Shown one piece after another: positions 1 to 32,794 of a stretch of DNA of 64,000 nucleotides (the stretch's first letter is position 1; each line of letters opens with the position of its first letter). A program made the position numbers and the translations under genes. The notes below the pieces were generated by a model. The model was not told where the DNA came from and did not search any database. It was given only the letters and a program-made list of their open reading frames with translations. Origin of the DNA: Batillaria attramentaria (Eukaryota > Mollusca > Gastropoda > Batillariidae); the NCBI GenBank assembly GCA_018292915.2, contig JACVVK020000194.1, positions 653,501 through 717,500 of the forward strand. The letters run 5' to 3'.

Positions 1-163
1 CAAAACAATGGAATTTATACCTTGTAATGTCTGTTGTTAAACACACGTTTGCATCAAGTATTCGTATTGAGAAGCGGATTTCTCAAGCAACAGAAACAAA
101 TAATTGGAAATAGGTCTGTTCCATACTTTAAACTTGTTTTGCCGATTAGTCGGGTAACTAGAC

Positions 164-164
<1 letters not shown>

Positions 165-235
<71 letters not shown>

Positions 236-261
236 GTGTGTGTCTCTCTCTCCCCCCCCCC

Positions 262-293
<32 letters not shown>

Positions 294-312
294 TTCTCTC
301 TCTCTCTCTCTC
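165..312 (+). repeat. (TG)n(TC)n compound microsatellite
   Basis: A (TG)n run to about 242 is followed by C-run, (TGTC)n and (TC)n to 312. It ends about 50 bases before the first visible exon of copy 1. Confidence 0.9.
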
Positions 313-363
313 ACTGTATTGTGTCTAAAACAAGAGAATAAAGTCCTGTTGATGTGTTTACAG

Positions 364-19171
<18,808 letters not shown>

Positions 19172-19266
19172 CCACGAACCTTCCACATCACTCCATCGAC
19201 ATTCTGATGATGATTATCGTGGGATGTTATGTCGTGCTGGGGTTTCTTCATCCTCTCGTAATCCAC

Positions 19267-19272
19267 AATAAA
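19267..19272 (+). promoter_or_regulatory. Candidate poly(A) signal for copy 1
   Basis: AATAAA lies 96 bases after the proposed stop codon of copy 1, a normal distance for a short 3' UTR. The hexamer alone is common, so this is only a candidate. Confidence 0.35.
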
Positions 19273-19480
19273 TCTGGCCCTGTCCCGTGTTTATTGTACA
19301 ATCTTTTCATGGTTTCAGGATGACCATGTCCCCAAAAATAAAACACAAGATACAACAGTTACTATTGTTTTTATGTTGTGTCATGAAGATGTTGAGATCT
19401 CGAGAATGTGGTTTTCTGATCTTAATCCAATCAGTTTCATGTAATTTCTTTGCACAGTAACTTGGCCACCTATGACGGCT

Positions 19481-19564
<84 letters not shown>

Positions 19565-19606
19565 TTGTTTTTGTGTTGTGTCATGAAGAAGATGAGGACA
19601 CGCACG

Positions 19607-19645
<39 letters not shown>

Positions 19646-19667
19646 GTTTTTATGTTGTGTGATGAAG

Positions 19668-19745
19668 AGTGAGCGAGTAAATGAGTTTTTAGATCTTAAA
19701 GCCGCGCAAGCCACAAAGACTAATTCGCGGCTAAGTGTGATGAAG
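19668..19745 (+). repeat. GCGCAAGC-family repeat
   Basis: It shares the core GCGCAAGCCACAAAGACTAA and TTCGCGGCTAAG with copies at 48241, 60270 and 62984. All four have the same orientation. The family identity is unknown; a (TGAG)n or (GTTA)n run usually precedes it. Confidence 0.65.
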
Positions 19746-19752
19746 AAGATGT

Positions 19753-19810
<58 letters not shown>

Positions 19811-19817
19811 ACACACA

Positions 19818-19876
<59 letters not shown>

Positions 19877-21818
19877 GTCAGCTGCCTCGTATTATCAAAG
19901 GTCCTCAAACTATCCAAAACGGCAAGGAGCATACAAGGGGTGTCCAAAACGTCATACCACACATCGCATAAATTAAAAAAAAAAACCCCAAAACTATGAC
20001 CATTACACCGAAACCTCCGATGCAGCTTTTGAAAACAAGTCTGGCTATCGCACAAACATCAAAACGAGAACACTATCCGAAGTCAAAATCTATCGAACTG
20101 CAGATAAAACGAATCATGATGTAACTTAAAGGATCCCAAGACGCAACGATCTTTCTTGAGTAGCGACGCCATGAAAAGTGCAGTAAAGACATACTTAAAC
20201 CCTACATAATTTGGCCAAAAATATGTTAATATATAAAAATGTGCCGCACTGAACACTACTACACCTCACATACTTCACCACTACACCTGACGTGTCGTTT
20301 GTGTGGTTTAGTGGTGCAGAAGTTGGGCGTACGGTGTCGTGTTTAAGGTGTATGTGTTGTGTCATGGTCTGGGCAAACGATACACTGAACCGTCTTCGCC
20401 CCAAACTCATTTCCATCAAAACTAACCGACAGACTAAGTTTACAATAAAGTATGTGTGATTGCTGATCATGTGAAAAACAAAATCCCGAAAATCACTCAC
20501 TGAACTTATCATCAGCGATTGAAGGAATGCGCATGTTCCAGCAGTCAGGGACCAGGTTACGAATTTCACATTTTGAGCTGTAGGTGTCAGCTATGATAAG
20601 GCACCGTGGACAGGGTGGTGGAGTTGCAGTTTGCATACAAACAACAACAATAACCACTGAAACATGCTGTGTAACCTTATGCGTGCTATCACGCCTCACT
20701 ATAGGTCCAGAATATCCCGAGAAGAGATCCTTGAGACCTGTGGTGAGTGCGCAGAAATGGGTCTGCAAACAAAACAATTTGAGGGCACTAAACCAAATCA
20801 ATGACACGGGATTTTCTTTTCATTTTCTGTGTTATGCATACCATCTGCCGCTCGAACCTGAGGAGCATGGCTTGTCATGACCTTAGGGTTTGGGAGAATA
20901 CAGAACACAACAGGTGTGCACAGTCCAGACCAGACAAGTCGGTCAAACGTCCTGTTTTGAAATAGGCGGTGTTAAAAGTCTGCGATACGGTATACTATGA
21001 GCAGGGCTACCCAGACTGCACAAGACTTGCGCATCGCGAAGAAACACTTTTTATGTGGAGAGGAATGAATACACTCCATGAAGTATGGCCATTTTCCGTT
21101 AGGATGCATGTGCGCCACTACAACTCCAAACAAAGCGTTGCACAACGCAGGAGTGTGGTAACACTTTGTGTGCTTGAAGAATAAGTGGCTGTACTCCTTG
21201 CCGCGTCGTGCAGTTTGGAGACCCCCTGAGAGGACTGGTTAACGGGCCACTGACAACTGACCAATCAGAGAACTCGCTGTCGGAAAAGGGGATTTCCCTG
21301 GCTTATCTTTGTGAAAAAGCATCTGCTAACAACACACAGTGTCATCTTAGCAATAATGTTTGATGCAGACGATGACCAAGTACATTTCGTCCGTGTGTAA
21401 CCTACATTGTTGACCGATAATACTTTGTAACGTGGCAACTCGTTCATTTTGAATTTAGGTGATTCTAATTTTGTTCTTTGTTTTTACACGTGAAACAACA
21501 ACAACATCATCAACAACAATACAAACTTACAAAAACAACAACAACAACAACAGGTGTTTAACAACTTAACAGCAATCAATCAACGGTTGAAACAGCATAC
21601 TGGCCTGTGAACTATCAAACATCTGAATTATGGTCGGTAATCAGAAATTGGGACATCTGGTTGCAGACACACATGCATCAGCACAAATTAGTACACAGAC
21701 GACTGGCCCTTGTAAAATGTAAGCCTCACCCATTGTATTCTGTACTTTTTGGTCTCCGGGGCAAATCGTGCCAGGTCGAAAGACGTGTTGCTATAGGCAA
21801 ATCGCACGCACGCGCGCG

Positions 21819-21859
<41 letters not shown>

Positions 21860-22292
21860 CGAGAGAGAGAGAGAGCACATGCCACTTTCCTGCCCTTCTA
21901 AAGGCGGTTGTGCCAGTTATAGTCAACACTGCCATCTGGCATGAAGTGACGGTGGTTGCTGGACGATACAAACACAATGTATGCTGTTTACATAGTCTTC
22001 ATCAGCTTTTCTCTGGCACGTAAAGGTACGTGCCGTACAATAATTTCCTTGAAAATACTGTGGAATTAAAACTACATTGGTCTGCCTGTTTCTTGTCAGT
22101 ACTGAATCGACGTTTGTCGTTGGTTGTCGTTGTCGTCGTTGTTGTTGTTGAACATATGTCCAAGCGTGACACTCACAGCCCCATGCACATAGAACACTAA
22201 ACTTGTCGGCCAAGGAAACGATTTGTCTCAACAGTGAATCAATAGACTTAATACTTCACTTTCTCCTGAAGTTTGTTTGAACTTTTCAACAG

Positions 22293-24390
22293 CTGAAGGT
22301 TCCATCCTAACGATGCTCAACTCCCCACAACTCCAAGGACCGCATCTGATCCACAATCTGTCGTTCTACTTTCGCTGTACACTGGACTATCCCAACCCCG
22401 CACCTGACCAAGTGTTTGAAATCGCCTGGACATTTGATGGACAAGAGGACCACGCCCTTCAGAGGAAATCAATGTCGGACCCTGACACTAGCTTCAACAA
22501 CATCATGGACGGACTCGATTTACAAGGACACCTGGGGAAAAGCGTAAACAGTTTTCTTTGTTTGTTTGTTGTTATTTTGTTGTTGTCGTTGTTGTTTTAC
22601 AACACAACTCTTTACCAGCTTCTGTGGTGTTCCTCCAAGGTCATGGGTGGAATTCAGGGAGGGCTCGAAAGCTGGGGCAATTTTTATTTGAATGATTATG
22701 ATGGTAAGATGATGATGTGGACTGTGGATGATTATGATGGTAAGATGATGATGTGGACTGTGGAGGTCCGTGTGGTTTGGGACTACGGGACAGGGCCGCA
22801 TTCCGCGCTTCCTTTCATAAATATCCCGGCATTAACCAGGCCCGGGAACTACGGCGCCTGCGGTGCCGGCCGTGTAATCATCCACATCATAAGACGTGTC
22901 ATACCATGGGAAGCACCCACAAGTCGCGCCCTTGAAGTGGGTGAAGCTCGGCTGTGTGGCAACAGCCTCCCCATTGGGCCCATAGCACACCCGCTCTGGA
23001 TAGGAGCCGCCCTAGGTAGGAACAACTGACCGGGCTTGTCACACCAATCTTGTTTTTTGGAAGAGAGACGTCAAGTTGTTTTCTTTGAAATCTATGACGT
23101 TTTTCCTCACCGGGATGACGCATAATACATTTGACGTAACTTTGATACAGTTCTTGGAATGAAAGCAGGCCCATGAAAATTGAAGTGTTGCTGCTGCGTG
23201 CGCAGTGTAAAGATCGACCGGCTCAATATGTTTAACAGACAAGTCTGCGCGGCGAACTTTTCTCACTATGTGTTATGTCAGACATACACACGTCGCGCGC
23301 GCGCGCACACACACACAAACACACACACGCACGCACGCACGCACACACAGACTCGCGCGAGCCGCGTTTGTGCATGTGCTCCATTTAGACCTATGTGGTC
23401 ATCTCTCACTCTATTATGCTATTGAGAGTCAGTGGGAAAAACAAAGCACACTACATCAATGAAACTCCCGCTTTCCTCGTCTACAAATAGAGAACTTCCG
23501 AAAAGTGGCGACACATCCCCAAGAAATGCCAGCATCACGTCAATCAAACATGACGTCGGCAAAATGACGCTGATACAGCCTTTTGCGTCAGTGCGCGTGT
23601 GCCTGCGATGTGCAGGTTCTGCGATGTTTGTGAGGCGTGTGGCTTGTGTAAAGGAAATGTGCTTTGAGTACAAATTTTCGAGTCAACTGACAATAACGGC
23701 TGCAGTGAATTTTTTTTTTTTTTTTTTTTTTTTTGGGGGGGGGGGTATATTTTTTATGGCACCCCAGACACATTGTCTATATACAGTAGGAGCGATTTTG
23801 AGATCTAAAATGGGTTCACCAGCACTTTCATGAGGTACGGCTTACGTCAAAAGTATAATAGCGACAACCTCCAAAATTCACTCTGTTTAGAGTCCGTATT
23901 CATGCTATCTATTTCCAAAAAAATGGAGTGATTTAGATAAATATTACGCCTTCCAACGCCAGAAAGCTAACTTTTCTGAAAAGGGCGATAACTCGCAAGT
24001 CATGTGTGCAATCCTACCTAGATCAGGCAACCTATTCAAGGATCTTGATTCATTAGGAAATCCCAAATTTGAAATCGATCGGTTGAGTAGTTTCGGAGAT
24101 ACAGGCATCTGAACTGGGTTCACATGCAATGTCAACTCAGGTTCGGTTTACATGAAAACTATAAGAGCGACCATTTTCTAGTAGTGACTCTGTTCAGAGT
24201 CCGTATTCAAGCTATCCACTGCCAAAAAATTGAGTGATTTAAAAAAAAAAAAATATTACGCCTGTAAACGCCAGACAACCAACTTGTCTCAAAAGGGCGA
24301 TAACTCCCAAATCACACGCTCGGTTGCTCTAATATAACATTTCGATATATTCGGATACCCCAAATTTTCGGAGAAACAGGCCTGGACACA

Positions 24391-24445
<55 letters not shown>

Positions 24446-27400
24446 TAGACGGCACTCACTGAGGAGGAGAAGTGCGTTCGGCGCACCATACATGTCAGCA
24501 TCGCTGAAGCACGTTTTCTTACGTCATTGTCAGAATTACACTTGCAAAATCGTCTCTGCGGGAGATCGGCAGTGACGTGCGTTTGTACCACAGATGCCTG
24601 CCTATGAACGTGGAAAATTTAGCCCGTCCTATGATGTTGTTTCCATTACTATGGAAACAACATAAAAATCCCGCTTGCCGCGGCTGGGACTCGAACTCGG
24701 GTCTCCCGGTCCAGGGTCCGAAATGATATCCACTACATTTCGGGGGCGGGTGTTCTTTTCTTTTTTACCATGACAAAGTAAATGTAAACGCGATTCTCAT
24801 ATCACTGGTTCAAACTGATTCAAAACCAAGCCCATAAACTGATATTCGCCATTCGCCACATACCACCGGCAATCTACTCACAAAAGAAACCAGATGTGCG
24901 AGATCGAGAGGCCTCGAAATGTTTTGATATATACATGTGTGTGTGTGTGTATATGCGTATTTTTCAAAAAATTTGAGATAATCTGTCTTTGATGTTTAGA
25001 ATTTTGTAGCACCATAAGTATGCATTCTATTTGCACAAAACTCCACACGTATATTCTAGAATATGTGTATGATATGAGGAAAAAACAAAACAGGTGATTT
25101 TGTTTCACGTTTTTGCAATACTCAGCGATTTATAGAGCGGGGGGTGCCAAAAACACGTGTCTTCGCGGAAACAGGCAATATTTCAACAACTTGCCAAAGA
25201 AAGAGAAAAATTCTAAAAAAAATGAATAAAATTGAAAACATATCCCTACATATCTAACCTTTAAAGTTTTAGTTTCATGTAGGCGTTTTCAATACCTGTG
25301 TTGCAATGATTTACACTATTTTGCACAAAAATGGATGTCCGTAACTTTTTTCTCAGTCGTGTTACCCGAACAGTTTCCTGCACACAACTAATAGCTGCTC
25401 CCTCCAGTAACTGACGACTTTAATGGTAAAAGTTGTGTCCCTTTGCCCGAGAATGTCCGTTGGAAGCGAACGTGCGTGTGAGCTCACCTCACGGTTTTGG
25501 AACTTCTGAACTTGTTCAAGGTAAGGGTAAGTTTTTTTGGTGCTTACATGGTGTTACCTGATCTGCGAGGCTGAAGTAGAAAGAATAGTAGCAAAAACTA
25601 CGTTGAGGAGTATGTCCTTTAGGGCTTTTTCTCAATGATGGTACGATCTAGATCTGAGTGTTTTCTGAGGAGGAGCCATAATTTTTTTTTGCGATTTTTC
25701 TCAGTCGTGTTACTATCAGTGGTGTTACCAACAAAATGGTAACACGACTGATGGATCAAGTAACACGACTGATTGTTTTTCTTCAGATTGTGCTTTCTCT
25801 TCAGTAGAAGAAAATGGTAGCTGTATTAGATCTAGATAAGTAATGTATTCAATTCATGTATTCAATTCATGTATTCAAACCAATAATACATGTATTTGTC
25901 TTTGTAGAGTTTGATTTCTTGTGGGTGCAAGTGAACCATTTTCAAACTTCAGAAAGTGACCATCTTCACACATGAAATACATTTTCAAGAGTCAAGTCTA
26001 CTTGGTATTTTTGTACTCTCAACAGAGGGGTCTGTACTAACTCAACTAAATCTATTGAAGCTATAGAAAAGATTTTTTTTCACTTCAGGAGAAATGGCGC
26101 TGTCTGCTGCGGCCAAACAGAAAATACAGACGGAATCGAGATGCTGACTGCAAGGCGGGCAAAATGGTTGGCATATCACTAATCAGAAAGACAAATACGA
26201 GAAAGACAAAAACAATGATAAAAGGAAATTGGTGAAAGACATGACCAAAAGAGAACATAGACACGCCAAAAGGCAGTGGAGAATGTATAAACGAAAACAG
26301 TATGCCAAACATCGCCCGATTTGTCCAGTCTCTGAAAGGCCATCACCACCACCTGCACACCTGTCCCGCCAACGACGTGCACACAAGAAAAAGACTCAGA
26401 AACTTCGTGAGGAAAATGCATCCCTCAAGAAACAAGTACATGAGCAAGAACAGAAAATCTGGATGTACGAGAAAAAAAAAAACTTCTTAGGAATGCAAAG
26501 AAAGACACACCGAATTCAAAATCTGCCAAATTGCTTGGAAGGAAGTATGCGTCCAACAAAAGTGTTCGAAGATCTCTCACCTTTCATTTTCCCCTGCTTG
26601 AGCAAATAAAACAAAACCAAAAGCAAGGGAAGAAAAGTCTCAAGGAACTGTTCACTGCAACTGACAGTATTTTGAAAAAATACGGGTTTAGAACCCGAGT
26701 TTGCAAGGCTTTCAGAGTCAATCCGTATCACAAGCCTCATCCAAATAACAATCTGTCAAATCGGATCCAGCTGTCAGTGAGACAGTTTTTTCTTAGAGAT
26801 GATGTTTCCATGTCGCAGGCCGGTACACGGAACACGATTACAAGAAGGAAGGTAAAAAAAACAAAAAACAAAAGCGATTATTGTGTGACTCGCTGCAGAA
26901 CTTGTATCAAAAGTATCTTGCGGACTCTGGACAAACTGTGACCAGTGTGAGTTTCACAACCTTCTGGCGGTTGAAACCTTTTTGAGTAGTACCACCTTCA
27001 GCCAAAGACAGAGAAACGTGCCTCTGCAAAACTTGTGAAAACACAAAATACCTTGCAGCCGCCCTAAAAGACCATGGGGCTATTAAAACCAAATCACTGA
27101 CTGTTCTTGTTTCTGACATTGTATGCTCAAAAGACAAGAAAAATGCATGTACAGACACTGTACCAAATGTTGCTCGAGGACTGTTTCTTGTATTGAAGAT
27201 CGTGATTTTGAACAACAAGTGTCATGGGTACAGTGGAGAACTGTAAAGGAAGACAGGATTTTCAAAAAATGGAGAAAAGAAACAGTTGACTGTAACCATC
27301 AAACAAACAGAACAAGGGTCCCTTGGAAAACTCTGGGGTTTGTTTCATGACCAGTTGTCGGTGTACACTCGTCACCTTTTCAACAAAACCAATCAGTACA

Positions 27401-29150
27401 AACACTACTTATAGTTTTATACGTGAAAGCAAATATGAAAGCTAATGAGTGTATGGTACACATAGATTTTTCAGAGAACTATGTATGCAAGATGCACAGG
27501 GAGGTTCAGGGAGTGCACTTTGGTGCCTCTCAGGTGCAAATAACTCTGCACACTGGCTGTTATTATGTAGAAGGGAGGGAAAAGCTTTTTTGTGGCGTTT
27601 CGGACAGCTTACAACATGATCCATCCTCTGTGTGGGCTTTCCTCCGTCCTATCCTTAGTGATATTAAAACTGCACACCCTCTTGTTGACACATTACACTT
27701 TTTCAGCGATGGACCAACCACACAATATAGACAGAAAGCTAACTTCTATTTGCTGGCAACAGAAATTTTTCACAGTGGGTTTTAAGTGGGCCAGTTGGAA
27801 TTTTTCTGAGGCTGGGCATGGAAAGGGAGTACCTGATGGAGTGGGTGGTACCGTGAAGAGAACAGCTGACAGAAGAGTTCTAGAGGGTGCAGACATCATG
27901 AGTAGTGAGGACTTTGTTGATGTAGTGTCAAAGACACTCAATCAAAGTATACAATGTGACAGATGCAGATATCAAAGCAGTAGAAAACCAGTTGTCCTCA
28001 AAAACTCTCAAAACCGTACCAGGCACCATGCAAGTCCACGAAGTTTTTGTTGTCTCACCAGGAAACATTTAAGTCAGGGATGTTAGCTGCACATGCACTT
28101 AGAACACATGTCCTGATCACAGTTTCCGGGATTTTTGTGTGTCTCCTTGGGGTTCAGACTGTAATGCTGGCAAAAGAAAAAAAGGCTGATGGTGTGAGAA
28201 TGAAAGCTGATTCTGGTCCTGGCACTACCAGCAGACCAAAGACAGTAAATGGACACAGTGCAAGGGAGAAACAGTTTGAGGACCATCTGAAAAAAACTTC
28301 AAACCGCACAGACTTTCTGTGAACTACAGGATCTTTGTAAGGATTTTGACGTGGGGGGTAGTCTCCAAGGAGAACACAGATATATTGAAAGAGACGGGCT
28401 AGAGGTTAATTACCAGGGACTGGAACTTTCACAACGTTTTGTTACCTTTTGTTTAGATGAGAAAAGATGCTTGTAAGAAGGGGGTTACCATTTTACAATA
28501 AGTTTACAACAGAAGAGCGGAGATTTTGTTTTTGTCTTTGTACTTTTCAGTCCTGTTACCCTTCTTGTCAGTCGTGTTACCAGGTTTCAGTCGTGTTACT
28601 GGCAGTTTAAAAAGGGATTTGGGACATCAAATGCTTTGCATTTCAACCCTTATCTGTAACTGTCTTTTGCTGATGCTTATACTTCCACAGAAAAATATTT
28701 TCAACACTTTTGCATCACTTACTCTGCACTTATTGAAACAAGTATAACTAAAAAAACATGTTTTCTAAAAAAAAATCACAAACTGTTTAAAATGATCGTG
28801 ACCTTTTTTCATTACAAACACAAAAATAGTACTTTTATGATGACCCACAATGTAACTGATAATTAGAGAGTAAAGTTGTCTCTGTTCGTGTTGTCTGTCA
28901 TTTACAAAAAAAATGAAGAAACTGGTAACACGACTGAAAAAAAACAACAATCAATTTTCTTTATTTATTTTTATTTACCAATCTGGTTTGAATTAAAGTG
29001 ACAGACTGCACGTATGAAAGCTATGACTTCTGTACAGCAAATAAAATGTATCAAGAAAGTGCAGGAAGTATGTTTATTTTTGACTGTGCATTGGGTTGAG
29101 ATTCTCCAAAAAATTGAAAAACACTCATATATATATATATAATATTATAT

Positions 29151-29234
<84 letters not shown>

Positions 29235-29331
29235 TTAACAGCTTGGGTGTAAGATGAGGACACGCCTGTCTACGAATCCAAACACGACTAGTTCCTGGCT
29301 GGAAAGCAACACATACTGGATTGGCGTTAGG
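22293..29331 (+). CDS. Copy 2 first Ig-like unit (two exons)
   Basis: Exon 22293-22543 includes SFYFRCTLDYPN, an IAWTFDG core and a DLQGHLGKS end; exon 29242-29331 has LGCKMRTRL and SSWLESNTYWIGVR. They correspond to 44794-45032 and 45495-45584 of copy 3, with the same phase-0 break between the two Ig-like cysteines. The intron is 6.7 kb and contains the DDE transposon. The second exon follows a (TC)n(GT)n tract that ends just before GTTAACAG. Confidence 0.75.
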
Positions 29332-31813
29332 GTGCGTTTTTTTGTTTTTGTTTTTTCACAAATGTGTGTTTATATATTAATGAACAGATTCAGTCAGTGT
29401 TGATACTTGTACCCACATCTACTTCCCCCTCCCCATCCCCGGCAAAACGCTACTTTGTTGCTGAATTTTAATAGGGGAGTTTCTTAAAAATCAGGCTTTG
29501 CGGTCTTGAAATCGTAGATAACGACCCAGGAAAGTCGGTACTGATTTTGAATTTTCTTTTTTCCTGACGGGGAGCCGGGGTGGTCGAATGGTAGGACTTC
29601 TAATGCTCGGGTCGTGAGTTTGATCCCGGCTGGGGCCAAATATTCGTGCTGGCTTTTTCATCGTTGTCCCGTTTTTGATATCACCCTATGTGGTGGAAAA
29701 GGACGTTAAACCCCCAAACACCCCCCCCCCCCCTTCCTTTTCCTGACGCCTGCTGGTTTTTCCTACAACTAGAAGAATCAACAGTTTATCCCTGTCTCGT
29801 CTGCCACAGACAACACGAGTAGGTAAATGTAAGTTTGTCATTCAACTTTCAACCGTTTCTTTTTCTCCAACACAGATAGAACCAACGTTCTTACGAATTG
29901 TAGAAGGGAGACAACAAAACCTGACCTTGACCTCCACACTTCCGGTCTTGTGTGACGGCCACCAACATGGCTGTTGTATTGCTCTCCACGTGTTTGTTGA
30001 AAGCGGTCGAGGAAAGTGGTTTAATTATTTTGATTTCTGTTCTTATTTCTCTTTATTTAAAATGCGAAACGCTTTCCATATCAAACGAGTGATCCATTTG
30101 GAATCCTACGAGTCTGGTGTGCATCGTAATACTAGCTTTCCATGGAAGTCATTCCCTTTTTTTTCCCCTCGGTGATTCTAAGAAGCGTGGCCTTATACAG
30201 TAAAGATAGCTATTTTTAATTATATGATATACAAAATAAGGGTCAGTTGTTACGGTATTATCGTTAACGTTACGTATAAAGAAACATTCATGCATGCATG
30301 CACATCCAGGTACCTGCCAAGGTGAAATAACTCTTTGAACACAGTAGATCTCTAATGGATCGCTGACTAGATCACTCTGTCAATGTAAGATAACGCAAAG
30401 TTTATTGTCTGGTATTGTAAAGCAGAATACTGAGAGAGAGAGCGAGAGAGAGAGAGAGAGATGATGATGATGATAATGATGATGAATGAAACCTTTATTT
30501 CAGAACAGAGTTGTTAGGCACTGGAAGGCCTCTCTTGCACACTGTTCTGCTAAAACTGCTGTAGACTATTGAACTAAGTAATAAGACTACAATAAACCCA
30601 AATATATGAGGCAGATCCAGAAGATGAGTACGAAAAAGCAGCAGCAAAAACACGGGGGGAGAGAGAGAGAGAGCTAACCTTAACTCAGTTGATCTGCAGT
30701 AACGTTTTCCGCCACACGCTGTTACAGATCTGCTTGTCGGAGAATCCTGTGGCCAGCAAATATGTTCGGACAGCTGGGACTCAAACAGGAAGGAAGCAAA
30801 ACATACAGTTCCCGTTTCCGCTGCATATTCTCCCACTGCCAGAGGCGAAATCTGTCGGGTTTATTTCTCCGTAACAAATTCGTCAGTTAACACGGACTAT
30901 CGGGCAGTATTTACAGGTTACCAAACCACTTCCGTACAGGTGAGCTGTTCTTTAGTCGTGTTCGTTTGCCCGCGTTCAGGTCATCTGATTACTTTAGTAT
31001 ACGGCCAACTGTGTTTACACTCCGTCAGACGAAGTCCGAGAACAATTAGACTTCGTATAAAATTTATAATTGATAATTACACATTCAGTAAAGCGAAGGG
31101 GCCCAGTTTTGCTGGCAACCTGTTTTGGGATCTTTTATAGCTTAATTGACAAATCTTCAATGTGGAAGAAAGAAAATGACTTTTGTGAATTTGAGTATGT
31201 CAACAACGCGTGTTTTGTCTAACAGTTACAATATTTAAAACGGAGTTCTGCGCATTGCTGTGCCCGGAAACACGCATACTGTGTGTATACCCTAAAAATC
31301 CCATTTATAGGGCTCATACAGTGAAAATGGCAACATCAACGATGTTTTAACGGTGACGCGGTCGGAGAAAAAATTCCCGGAGACCACCACTGCATTAGGG
31401 GCGTGTGCTCTACAGGTTTGTTTTTTTTTTTTTTTTTTTTTTTTTGGGGGGGGGGGGGTAATAAAACGTTACGATCAAATTTGTTCTACGTTGTTCCGTA
31501 ATTTTCCTACCCTATTAGCTTACTTGCAGGTTGAAAAGGTCAATGTCCCGCATAGGAGGTGTTCCATTATTGGACGCAACGTCCGGCCAATGGAACAAAC
31601 AGGGTGAGTTTGCTGAGTCATCGTTAGGTCGTCTGCAAACGCAAGGTAGGGGGTCGGGGGTGGGAGAGGGGCCCGCAAACGCCGTTCTTGTCATCCAGTG
31701 ATCGCAACACTGAATTTAACAAACGCCTGCTTTCACTTCGTTTGTTTTCTCAATGTGGCAAAGCTTTCCTGCCCGCACGCACGCGCGCGCGCGCGCGCGC
31801 GCACACACACACA

Positions 31814-31845
<32 letters not shown>

Positions 31846-31875
31846 CACACACGATTTTTTTTGTTCATCTCAAAC

Positions 31876-31940
<65 letters not shown>

Positions 31941-32371
31941 CAGGAACTTCATCTATAACAGAACTGGTGACTTCACTCTCATCAAAAATTCACACAGATA
32001 TTTTGAGGTACATAATATACAAAACTGCACGCTAGTTATCTGCCTACATATACGCCACTGAAGTGGTTTACGCAAGCAGTTTGAATGGAAACAGCTGACA
32101 CTGGCCTTGTCAGACCAGTCTTGATTTTGGGAAAAGCCTAGATGCGACGTTGTTTTCTCTGAACTGAAGCTGCGACGCCTTTCCTTTCTGGGATGACGCA
32201 TTATACATTTGACATAATCACTTTTACACAACTCTTGCAATTAAGGAGAACCCCTGCACTTGAAGTGTCGCTGCTGCATCTAAAAATCGAATTAATATCC
32301 ACTCAATATGTTTAACAGAAAAGTAACGAATGTTTTCTTACCACGTGTCATATCTGCTGCGCGCGTGCCCG

Positions 32372-32425
<54 letters not shown>

Positions 32426-32725
32426 AACAAAGAGACGCGCGCGCATTTGTGAATATGCTTTATTGAGACCTCTAAGTGTGTCAGCCCGATTTTGATGATT
32501 CGGACATAACTCTACAAAATGGGACCATCAACTTGTTCGCAGTTTTGAGAAGTGCATAGTATACTTTCTTCATTGCAAGAATTGTGTAAAAGTGATAACG
32601 TGAAATGTATTATGCATCATCCCAGTAGGAAAAAAACTTAACAGCTTCAAAGAAAACAACGTCACATCAGTTTTCCCAAAACAAGATTGGTCTGACGAGA
32701 GAGAGAGAGTGAGAGAGAGAGAGTT

Positions 32726-32794
<69 letters not shown>

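Larger units (their letters stand above)
19172..22292. other. Intergenic stretch between copies 1 and 2
   Basis: I find no exon here that fits the family; in particular I see no signal peptide or D8C exons for copy 2. It contains three short copies of a TATTGTTTTT-rich segment ending in a GTCATGAAGA-like sequence (near 19349, 19561 and 19642) set among long (AC)n tracts at 19490-19561, 19605-19640 and 19752-19873; a GCGCAAGC-family repeat (19668-19745); and (CG)n(CA)n(GA)n at 21808-21875. Open frames in it are microsatellite translations or lack similarity that I recognise. Confidence 0.6.

Noticed and set aside
19937..20110. Possible mariner end (GGGGTGTCCAAAACGTCAT)
   Set aside because: No inverted partner or transposase piece could be found nearby.
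20195..20880. Overlapping frames of about 100-120 codons in the 20.2-20.9 kb region
   Set aside because: No recognised domain, overlapping frames on both strands, and no splice-site context.
24675..24755. Functional tRNA gene on the minus strand
   Set aside because: B box is good but I could not pair acceptor and anticodon arms; a SINE head is more likely.
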